A stretch of 64,000 nt of DNA from NCBI GenBank assembly GCA_934047225.1, contig OW203998.1, positions 14,275,280-14,339,279 of the forward strand, in the 5' to 3' direction. The notes beneath the pieces are model-generated. The model saw only the letters and a program-made list of their open reading frames with translations. It was not told where the DNA came from and ran no database searches. Made by a program: the position numbers and the translations under genes. Below, in pieces: positions 24,301 through 36,300 of this stretch; the first letter of the stretch is position 1, and each line of letters begins with the position of its first letter. Origin of the DNA: Ypsolopha sequella. Taxonomy: Eukaryota; Arthropoda; Insecta; Lepidoptera; Ypsolophidae.

Positions 24301-27300
24301 TTTTCGTGAAAAAAAATTTAAAAATCAAGAAAAAAACAGTTGTAATATACATTTTGATCGGGTAGCTATGTAACTTTTCTATGGAACAGCTGATATTTTT
24401 TCCGCGATTCGAGGGTTGGCTACATAGTAAAAGTTGTTCGTATACACGAGTACTATCGCCGGTTTCCGGCTACCGCGACTTCAAGTTAACACCCAGTATA
24501 GCCAAATTAATTTGGAGACTCAGTAAGTGTTCAGGACCAAGGTTTAATGACGCCTTTTGTGAAAAAAGCAAAATTATAATGTTGGCTTCTTATACTAATC
24601 AGTTGGAGTTGTTCGTATATTAGTATAGATAGGGCCATAATTTTTTTTTAAAAAGACAGAGATATATTTCGAACTATTATTGTTCGGCATCAGTCGATCA
24701 TATACATTATTATTTACAAGACTGGAATTACTATAGGAAGGGATTTTAGAAATATTTCCAGGGGATCGATAGAAACGGAAACCCCACAAGCAAGCAATGC
24801 TGCAAGACGACCACTAGTTGCTAGAATAAGAAAAAAGGAAGTCTTACCGGCGACGACCCCCAAAGGCACTTTGTAGCTATGCGTGTCCATATCCTTAGCT
24901 ATGTTCTGTATTGAGTCCCCAAGTTGCAGGGTCGTGATGCTACAGCAGTGCTCTACTAGCTCTGTAAAAGAAAGTTCGATTTTGAAACATACATACATAT
25001 ACTCACGCCTGTCTCCCAAAGGGGTATGTAGAGACCAAAGATTTCCATCTGCTACGATCTTGACACACCTCTTTCACATTTATCAATCTAGTCATACAAG
25101 CTTCTATTCCGGGTACTTTTAGCCCCTCTTCAGTATGTCAATCAATATCTTATGTCTTCAATTTGGTCAGCATACGCCCTTCAAAATTGAGAGAATCCTG
25201 CCTTACGCGTTCTGACTTTTTCTTTCTGATACAGAATTTTAATGTTTTAAACCTCCTTTAATATCTTTGAAAAAATGTTTTTGCATTTATTACATATTAT
25301 GTTTTTGGCCGGGTTTTATTCTTTTGGAATCATAATTATATAATTGCGTCACAGATCGATCGATCCAAGCCAGGATCTGGACTGCGATTAATTGTTTTAG
25401 CGATAATAATATAGGTATATAAAAATCATCGGTGAAAAGAGGGTGTACGAGTGTTAACTTTTCTAATCACAGCAGTCCACACTCAAAAACACGTCTGGCA
25501 CCCCCTCGGGGGTACATTACGTGACGATATACTACTGTTTAATGTTTAAAGTTGTTTAACTGTTTAAAGTAAAGTAGCAATACTAACGGATTCCTCTCAA
25601 GACGTCCCCCTCAGCATCAGCGATGGTCTTGCCCTGCTCCTCGGTGATCTTGGCTGCCAACTTGCTGTGATTCTCTCGCAGCAGCCGGGCGAACCTGTAA
25701 ACATTATTATTTATATGGAAACGCAATCGCTTTAACTCCATACATACATCCATATGACGTGCCCTGTCTGTCCTTGGCCATCCTCATTAAGGGCCTTACT
25801 ATTGAATACCAAATGGGTACTTTCTAAAGCCTACTCCTCGTTTATGGCGAAATCAAAATGTATTATGAGTAATCAACTCTTAGACAACATATGAAACATT
25901 TTTCTTTTTCATACCGCCAAAACTTCTACATGTTTTTTTTTTTACTGAATGGTGTTTTTTGACCTCAAATTCCCTACTGCTCCTGAGTGGCTTGGCCGAT
26001 TGAATTCATCTATGCTTTGATAAATAGATAAACTTGATAGCTATAAACATAATATAAGATTATTCAATCGAGTAATCACTTCCAAGTGAAAAGTATAATT
26101 TTCTCCTATTTCACCCTATCAAGGACGCAGCGAGCGTCGTAACAGCCACTTTGCATTGCGCGCTGATATGAACGTTATTTCAATGTCGTTTCCGTTGATA
26201 TTCGTAGTGACAAATATCGAGCTGCTAATTTGGCGAAGGTATAAACATAATATAAGATTATTCAATCGAGTAATCACGTCCAAGTGAAAAGTATAATTTT
26301 CTCCTATTTCACCCTATCAAGGACGCAGCGAGCGTCGTAACAGCCACTTTGCATTGCGCGCTGATATGAACGTTATTTCAATGTCGTTTCCGTTGATATT
26401 CGTAGTGACAAATATCGAGCTGCTAATTTGGCGAAGGTAATCGCCTTAAGCCACTGCCATGAATCTATTTTAGATCGTCAGTCAAGCGAGGAGGCGGGCG
26501 TCCGTCCTACACTGCGTGTGCTAGGGGGCTATTTTGGAGAAACAGTCGAAGCGAGACTTCTAAAACTCGAGCTAAAAATGTATGGAATTCGACAGATAAA
26601 ACAGGTTTTTACGGTCGAGAAGGCTAATTCAACAGACTCGGAGCTGCCCCCTCGGTTTGTGGTCTCCACTCGAGAACTTTCTTCGGTTCTACGGCAAATG
26701 AGTCTGCTACTTCAGCTTGCTTGAAGACTATGACGGTGGCATGACTACTCATTAGCTCGCTAAGCGACTTTGAATCAGCGGACTAGGCCTACCATCAGGT
26801 GAGCTAGACTAAAACTCGGTAAAAAAAGTTGTTATAATCTTATAATTAATTAATTTACAATAAAATTAAACATTAATAATAGATAGATAGATAGATAGAT
26901 ATAACATTAATTTCCCAAAAACACGACACATACATACAAAAAACAAAGTAGAACTTAAATAAAAGAAAAAAAAAATAAAGTTAAAACACAAAAAGAAAGT
27001 AACTTAAATTTATCCTAGTGGTATGAGTGTCGCGGCAAAGAGAAAAAGGCTCCGACTCAGCATAATGCCGCAAACCGAAATCTGCGACGCTGTTATTCTG
27101 TCGTCACCTGCAGAGAGCAGAAGCTCTCTAATTTGCTGAGGGTTTTATTTTATTTATTATTATAATAAAGTTTAGTTATCTACTTACTTTAAGCAACGAA
27201 TAATGCAGGCTGAATGACAATTTTATTGTTACAATTTAGAACATTTATTTTTACCGTGTCGTTTTCTAAGTGCATCATTATTTTATTACCTGTATAATTG

Positions 27301-30300
27301 TGCAGGGGGTAAAACAAGCTAATATGATGAACGAATGATATAACATGGTTGTTACATTCCGCAGCTTCTAGTGCATGGTTTCAATACAAGTACTTATTAA
27401 AAGTCGCAGCAATAAATAATGCACATCGTATCGTAGCGTCATCTGTCGCACGAAGCACTAAAAGTGCGGTGACAGAGACGACGCTCTACAAAGCCGAAGA
27501 CAGCCGACGTGCATTATTTACTGCCGGGACCTGCAGAAAGCTTACTTGAACATGAGTTGCTGTCGAGTCATGATCGTACTCTGGCCCCATGACTTATACG
27601 CCCTCTTAGCCGCTTCGAGAGCAGAGTTCAGCTCATCCTGGGTGGTTTCTGGTACTCTGAAACGTTACGTTTAAAATTAAATAAATATATACAAATATAT
27701 CATCACGACATGAATCCCCGAGGGGGTGCCAGACGTGTTCCGAGTGTGAACTGTGAAATGCAAGTCACAGTCCATACTCGGTATTCCTAGTTTCACTGAC
27801 GATTATTACGTCCCAACGTGATTAGTGGTGAGCTCTTTTGCCGTACCTCGAGCACAAATAGACGCTTTTTAGGGCATGCAGGTTTCCTTACGATGTTTTC
27901 CTTCACCGTTCAGCAAGTGGTAAGTAAGAACAAATACATATGCACATAAATTCCCAAAAACTCATTGGTTAATGAGTTTTACTCATATTCAGAACCACAG
28001 CAACAAACATGATAAAAAGCAGTTTTCCGATATGGTGTACTTATAGTTTTTCTGCACACCATTAAAAATATAACCTACGTTAAATAACTGAAGTTTTGCG
28101 TGTGCGGCAGTTGATAAGAGCGACATAGACAGTTAAAAACCAATAGCGTTAGTATAGAGCAGGAGTTAACCCAAGGGCGCTGACCCTTAAGACGAGGGTA
28201 TTCAGGGAAATCTGTCCTGTTCCAACGATTTAATTTTTACACTTGTTTATCCTACTTAGTGGGAGTGGGCCGCTCTGAAAACTCGCGATTTCGAGTCATT
28301 TTTATTTATTATTTTGTAATTAGAGCAGTTGGCCGTTTTATATTACATTTTATACGACTTTCATTTTGGTATGTCCAGAACCTAATTTAACTCAAATGTA
28401 ATATTTAGATCATAGTTTAAGCCTATTTTTTCGATTTTATTGGATGTGGGAAAATGCGAGTAATCATATATATACGAACGGCCGAAATATTATGATAAAA
28501 GAGTGGAAAATTACATATTATTTGTTATTTTTTTTTATTTTATTTAGATACATGTAAAACATAAGAGAGTGCGAAGGTTATCTGAGGAAACAGCCCTAAG
28601 TCTTAAGTCTTAAGGCGAGGATGGTATACTACTGTGCAACAAGCTGACAGCTAACATCCCACCCGAACTGTTTCCTTTTAGAAACTTATTATTTGCAAAT
28701 TATGTATGTTTGTTTACAATTTTACAACCCAAGAACTAATGGATGTAACAAGTGAAGAAAAAGTTCGCGCAAAAAAAAGTAGTTTGCAGTGGAATGTGAT
28801 GTATTAACGATACTGAATCAACTCCTAAATTACTTTCCATTTAAATTGAAAGACCTTATATACGAAAGGCCAAAATATTATGATAAAAGAGTGAAAAATT
28901 ACATATTATTTGTTATGTTTTTTTATTTTATTTACATGTATAACATAGGAGAGTGCGATGTTTATCCGAGGAAACACGAATACCCTCGCCTTAAGCCTTA
29001 AGGCGAGGATGGTATGCTACTGTGCAACAAGCTGACAGCTAACATCCCACCGGATATGTTTCCTTTAAGAAACTTATTATTTGCAAATTCTGTGTGTTTG
29101 TTTACAAGTTTACAACCCAAGAACTAATGGATGTACTTATCATTATGGAGTTTTCACTGACAAAGCTACATATCATTGAGGAATGTTATTTGATCCTGAA
29201 TCTCGACAATTTATTTGTAAACGAGAAACAGGTCCTCTAAAAAGGCCGCTTTGGATAAATCATATTATGATTCTGTTGTAATGCCATCTCTTTTGCCGTC
29301 CCCCTGGGGATCTAAAAACGCCGACTTGGGTGAATCATAAAATGATTTGAAAGTAGGATAGAGTCAGAATTTTTTCACGCGTGCAAAAGAGACGGTATTA
29401 GAACAGAATCATAATGTGATTCATGCAAAACGGCCTTTTTAGAGGTCCTGGGCATTTCATTTACAACACGCACCTACATAATTCATCTAAAACGAAAAAA
29501 ATCAGTATAAAGTCGCATCGTTACCATATTATCATTAATTGTACAGGCAAATTACGTATTATCGCATTGACAGAGCATCTTCATTTACATAAACAAAAGT
29601 GACTTGTGGAAATACTGCTTCAGGAATCGGCGTGTTTCTTTGCCTACATATCATACAAAACTTAAAAACCGAGATTTAAGAGGCGTCATTACGCGTAAAC
29701 CTCTATACAAACGCTATCACCACATTGTGGGGTGTCTATGGAATGTTAATATAATATTTTAGGCTGATTCCATTAACATTATCTAGATCTATGTTTATTT
29801 AAGTCGGACTAAAAACCGTGTATTGTATAAATTTGTGGGATATAATAATAATAATAATAAGTAATTTATTCACAAAAACGGGACATGTTTACACAATTTA
29901 TGCTTAGTTAGATTACAAACAAGTTTAGTATAGTGTAAGAGATTAGGAGCATCTGCTGCTAAGTAGGTTGTAAGCCTGAATTTCAGCATACAGCGCCTCC
30001 ACCCTCGTATCAATATTTATTAGCTTCTAAAAACATATTAACAAACGCATGCCAAATATATATATATATATATTTATATTTCCTAAGTTTAAAGCCTTAT
30101 CATCTACTTATATTAACATTAAAACAGTAATTCAAAAATCTTAGAGTGAAAAAATTGAAAAATGAGAAAAGAATAAGTTTGGTTTAGTCCTCCCTGTGTG
30201 TAAAGTGTGAATGTCTGTGGATAAGTGTGAGAGGGTGAGTGGTATGTGAAGTGAATAGTTGTAAAATAGTTACTTTCTATAAATATATATTTAAAAATAA

Positions 30301-33300
30301 ATTATATATATTTAATGTTTCAGAAATAATATAGGTACTAAACTGATAAAATTTAATGTACTTTATTATGAATATATTTATGTTTATTTAAATTTAGACT
30401 TTTAAAATAAATTTTAGACGTTAAAAGTAGTATGGATAGTAATGCAATTTTATTCAATTACAGTCAGTAGTTCTTCGGTTTGTTCGTAGGATAATTTTTG
30501 AATCCAAGTTGATATAGTAATCTTAGATTCAAATTTGTTCATGGTATAGATTTTAAGTTGTTTGTTTAATTTGTTGTATACGAATGGGCCTAAAAAAAGG
30601 TAAAACCTCCGAATGAAAGAGGTTTTAATTTTATATATCAGATTGCGTTTACATACTGCAAAACCTCTACGTTTACATATCAGACTGGGGTCGTATTCCA
30701 AATCCGAGTGCTGTTTCAGGGTAATGATAAGTAAAAAGAGCTGCCGCACCGTTAGTACCTCACAGTATTCATAAAGAAGTTTAGTTGGGTAGAAATAACG
30801 CTTAAAGGTACATACTTTGAGAATAGCTCTTTGTGCAACTTCTAATTGTTTAAGCGTCGTTTTCGGCGCACCTCCCCATGAAGATATGCAGTATGAAATT
30901 AGAGACTGACAAAGAGCAAAATATATTTGTTTTAGTTGAGTAGGCTCTATGACATGTCTAAGTGTTTTAAAAACGTAAATTAATTTACGTACCCTGTTGC
31001 TCATTATTTCGATATGTGGCTTGAAGTTAAGATTTTCGTCGAGTACTATCCCCAAATATTTAATAGTTTTGGTCTGCTCTAAGGGTATGCAAGAACTATT
31101 GCAACCAAAGCCCGCGAAAGGAGAGCAATTGTGAGCAATCAATTTAAAGTCTTCGAGTGTGGCTTTACGAATTGAGAAGGTAAGATATTTGGTTTTGTCA
31201 GTATTAAGGGTGAGGAAATTGTCGCAAAGCCATTTCTGAACTTTGCCAAAACCAATCTGGGCTGATTCAAACGTCTCTTTCCATGATTTAGCAGAAAAAG
31301 TGAGAGCAGTATCATCCGCATAAGAAATAACTTTTCCATGGAAAGAGTCTAGACATAGGAGATCGTTTACGTAGACGAGAAAAAGAGTTGGTCCAAGAAT
31401 ACTGCCCTGAGGCACCCCGTATGTCATAGGAAGGTCTGTACTTGTGAGAGTACCTACCTTCACACACTGGGATCTGTTGGTTAGGTAGTCTGTTAGAAGT
31501 TTCAGCTGAATCCCTCTGATGCCAATAGATTCCAGCTTGTGTATGAGTATTGGGACAGAGACTGTGTCAAATGCCTTCGAAAGGTCAAGAAACACAGATA
31601 TGCACTTATTTCCTTTATCTAGATTGGATGATATAAAGTCAGTTAGGTTGCTAACCGCATCATCTGTGGATCTGCTCCTTCGAAAACCATACTGGTTATC
31701 TGATAAAATTCGTTTGCTTTCCAGATAATTTATAAGCCGGTTATTAATAATTTTTTCTAGAATTTTAGAGAGGCATGGTAATATTGATATGGGTCTATAA
31801 TTGTTCATCAGATATCTGTCACCACCCTTATGAATTGGACGGATTTGGGATATTTTCAAGTCGTTTGGGAAGACACCATTGTTCAGGCACATGTTGAAAA
31901 CGTAAGTTAGATGAGGAACAAGAATATCTTTATTTTCCTTCAAAAGGTTGGTTGATATGTTATCTCTGCCTGCAGAACAGTTATTTCTTAGTGTAAGAAT
32001 GATACGTTCCACTTCTTTTTCGTCCGTACTGATGAGAGCAAATGAGTTGACGTTTCGTGCACATCCATCTTGCTTAAGAACAGGCTGTGTTGGTTTGATA
32101 TTTTCCGCTAGTGTTCTACCAATATTTGCAAAATATTTATTGATTTGATCAACAGATTCTTGTGGACTGGTTGAAATGGACAACAATTCTTTAGGATACG
32201 AGTTTTCTCTACATGTGTTTGTAATATTTTTTATTGTTTCCCATAATTTCTTTTTATTTTTTAAATATTTTTTATAATATCTTAGCAACGAACCCCCAAA
32301 ATACGTAAATTTAACGGTTTTTTACCAAAAGTGTAGCCAAATGTTTGAAAACGTCCCCAGTCTTGCCAAAATGTGGTATCTCCTGAAACAAGTTTGCGCC
32401 GGCGAGGAAATCGGCACGATTGTATTGACCTCGCAAGTTTCATGAAGCGTGCACCTTATAGCGAAATGAAATAGCATGACATTTGGCCACGCCCACAACT
32501 GAGCTCGCCGTGTATTGAAGACCATTCTTATATAAAATTTCAAAAGGTCCACATTAAAACAAAAAAACAACAATAGGAGTTCTTTATCTTGCTTAGCAAT
32601 TACGTTTTATCAAATATGTGACTTAGTATATATGTTTGTTTACCAAATTGGCCCTAACATTTTAAGATAACATATCTACCATCTGAATACCTACTGTATG
32701 AGAACAATAATTTTATCAGTCGCATTAAGATGAATTTTATGTTTGTATCTCGAATTCACTGCCATGTTTTGCAGATTCGGAGTTATGCGTTACATAATTT
32801 ATTCTCTAAATTTTAGCAGCGGTAGCTCAGTTAGTAGAACGACAGACTCTCAATCTTGAGAACCAGACTCGAATCTTGCCGATCAAGCATGACCAATGAG
32901 TTTTTCGGTATCTATGTGCATATTATTCGTATACTTACCACTTGCTGAACGGTGAAGGAAAACACTGTTAGATAAATCTGCATCAAGCTCATAAGAAACG
33001 ATATTTTCAATGCAAGTGCTCGTAAAGGCCCACTTTTTATGCATCAAAACCGAACAGAAAGTCGATTATTTTGCCCTAGGGCTTTATTATTATTATTTTT
33101 TAATTTTTTTACGAGAAGTTGGCTAACCTGCAACCTTTCCTGTGTACCATAAATGTTATACTTTTTTTCCACTGTTTAACGGCTCTGGATACACTCCTTT
33201 TGAGCCAATCATAATTTAAAGTTCACAAGATTATATTTGTTTTATTTCCTCACACCAAGCATTGAAAAACGTAGTATGAAACAGAGGCGTAAGAGCAATA

Positions 33301-36300
33301 AATTACTCGGTTACGTTTAACATCCTCGTAATTTATTAATTTTCGCCCTTGTAGCATAAACTACTATTGTGCTCGAAGTACAATGATAAGGCTCACCCTC
33401 GGGACATAAAAAACATTGCACATGAGTGTTGACTGTCCTAATTCACACTTTATTAATGACTGTGGGTACATTACCTGCCAATAACCTCATTGGTGGCTGG
33501 ATTGGTGAGGTCGATCCAGTTGCTGGTCTTGGAGTCGACAAACTGGCCATCGATGTAGAGTTTGGTGGTGGGAGCTGAACTGCTATACCCTCTTCTCAAT
33601 ACATGTAGAGACTGAAAATTGTATAGCAATTGGAATTTTATTACTGATATTTTCTTGTTAACAGTAAGAGTAAGTAAAGGGTATTAATGCCAAGATTTTT
33701 AAAACAAAATTCTACCTCTAATAGGTAATGCTATATATGTACACAAATCTTTATGACATGTATGCCCGAGGGGATGTCAGAGTTGGTAGTATTCGCTCAG
33801 TCAGCCTAGCCATTCAATAGTAACAGACAATATGATAGACAGATACGGCAACTTCGCTATCAGGGATTCAAATTTTAATGGAGCCCTAAAAACTGCAGGA
33901 ATCTAATCCGGACCTTGGGATCTGATGCCTCGTTGACAGAGGAATAGATATTTTTTTACAAACATTGATGATCATATAATTGGACAAACAAAACACGGCT
34001 GACATTTTATACTCTTTTGTAATGATGTAACGTATCAAGTTCATCAGAAGGTCAAATTAAACAGTCGATTACTTTATCGAAATGACAGATATTGTTCAGT
34101 TTTTACAAGAGATACACAAACTTGTTATATACCCATTCTCTATAACCTTTACAATTTTTTATATTAGAGGTCCTACTTGTATTGCCTATGAAATTGTCAA
34201 AATTTTCTTACAAGTCCATGAGTTCATAATTCCTGTAATTCAATAACTATTTCTATTGTTTTTTTTTGTTTGAAAGTTGATTTCACTTATTTAATATTTT
34301 CAGTTTGATAACTATAATTAAATCTTCAAAAACAGTTTGTCCTAAACGCCATTCATTTCTATGATAAGATTCGTAGTAATTTGAAACAGCTGACACTTTT
34401 CAAAAATGAAATTAATGTATCTGTTAGCTTAATGTTGTCTCATTCATAGACAAAAATTATAAAATTTGGATTCGTCATTCCTAGAAAAAATGCAAAAATG
34501 TTGGAAATAGAAATCTTAATATTATATTAGTAGGAACCTTTTTTCTTCTTGGTTACAATTTACAATAATGTGGAAGAGGCGAAAGAGGTGTGTCAGGATC
34601 GTATCAGATGGAAATCTGTAGTCTCTGCCTACCCTTCTGGGAGACAGGCGTGAATATATTTATGTATATATGTATGTATGTATGGTAACAATCACCTAAA
34701 ATTGCACTAAACAATAAACAATGCATGTTAACGCAACATAAAACTTCTTAAAATCTTATGTTTAGTCTACAGAAGTGGCAGGTCAGAGGGGGGTAGTCAC
34801 AAGGGTTATGACCCTCCCTCTAAAATCATCCACGCTGATTCCAAAATCTCCTAAAACTTGACAGTTTAGGAACATTTTTAATAGATTATTAACTGCTTAG
34901 AAATAAAATCAAAAATAGTCGAAAAGTAAGATAAACTCGAAAGATCTAAATAAAATAATAAAAAATCGCATGGAACTGTACTTGAGCCAAGATGACCACC
35001 CTCCAAAATCTTAGGCTGCGACCACACCTGTTATGCAGTCCTACGCAGTCGTGTAGATCACTTATACCATGGTGTAGAATAATAAAACAATTATTATTAA
35101 GAGATATATTTTATAGTAATCAACATACGCATACGTATATATACCGCACTGCACCCCATTAGCTCTCAGTAAAATATCAGGACATTTTTGTAAAAATCAG
35201 GTGTTTTGTCAGGACTTTTAAGTTTTTCATTTAGTAACCCTATCTGCAATGTATAATTGACATGTAAAATAATGATTGTTTAAAACACATCCACTGCCAC
35301 AATCCATTGCCAAGTTCATCCCTGCAGCAATGTGTTCCTGTCAAGGCGATACGTAAAAGTTTTAGCGACCCTGTTAATCCATATGCAAAAAACCCACAGT
35401 GCGAGTGGGACGGATTCGTGGAAAAGTAGCAAAAAGTCGGTTTTTTATTAATATAAAATGTACTAAGCTATTTTGTCAAAAAGATTTTCAAGGAGACTTT
35501 ACAAATACATAATATCCACATTTTGAATGCCATTTCACAATGAAATTAGTTGGGATTTCAGAATTACAGGGAAAAAAAACAAGAGGTCTTTTCGGAATTA
35601 AATTCTATTGAGAAAATTTCATCCAATTGCGTTTTACTTCAGTGAGAATCTTAATCAAATACTCAATAAGCATTTACCCAAAGATGAACATAGATGACGG
35701 TATAGTGGAGTAAATGGATTCGAAAAACCCCCTTTTTTTTTGGTATCGCCTTAAATGCGGCAATGCAGAGCAGAGCAGAGGCGAACCCTGCAGTTGGCTG
35801 TTAACTGATTCTAAGAAAAAATGTATTAACAAAATAATTTATTTTGATAACCTGACATTTCTGCATGGGGGGTGGCACCACTGGAGAGGAGGCCCCCTCA
35901 AAATTCTCGCTTCCATATTTCGTAAGCAAGATACTAATAACAGCCTGTCTTTTTTGTTTAGTTCTCGACTGTAAGGCTCCAACATACATATTAACTTATT
36001 CACCATTCCTGGTGGGTTTAGGTGCACTCAGATGGTCATTCATAAACTCTCATCGAGTTGGGTTTCGTAACATTAACCCATTCAAAAATCAACTCACATG
36101 GCCACACCAACTATTCGAAAATGACAGTGTCGCTATACTGGTGTCAACTTTTTCATCATCAACTCTGAGCAGGGTTCACAATGTTTGAATAGGGGTCCTC
36201 GCAATGTTATACTTATACTAAATAAATTTAATTAAAACATGACAACTGACCTATGGAGTGTCGCTACACAACAAAACATATTCAATAACTCAGCATTACA

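Noticed and set aside
26428..26724. 98-codon open frame in Mmsdh intron 3
   Set aside because: No resemblance to any family. It starts inside a tandem repeat and lies in an intron between two good exons. Length is within chance for a locally GC-richer stretch.
32817..32890. tRNA gene
   Set aside because: A and B boxes are recognisable but the stems do not close and the sequence continues into a repeated SINE body.
35714..36188. Overlapping 60-107 codon frames on both strands in intron 1
   Set aside because: Frames on both strands cover the same bases and none has a recognisable motif. This is typical of chance open stretches.
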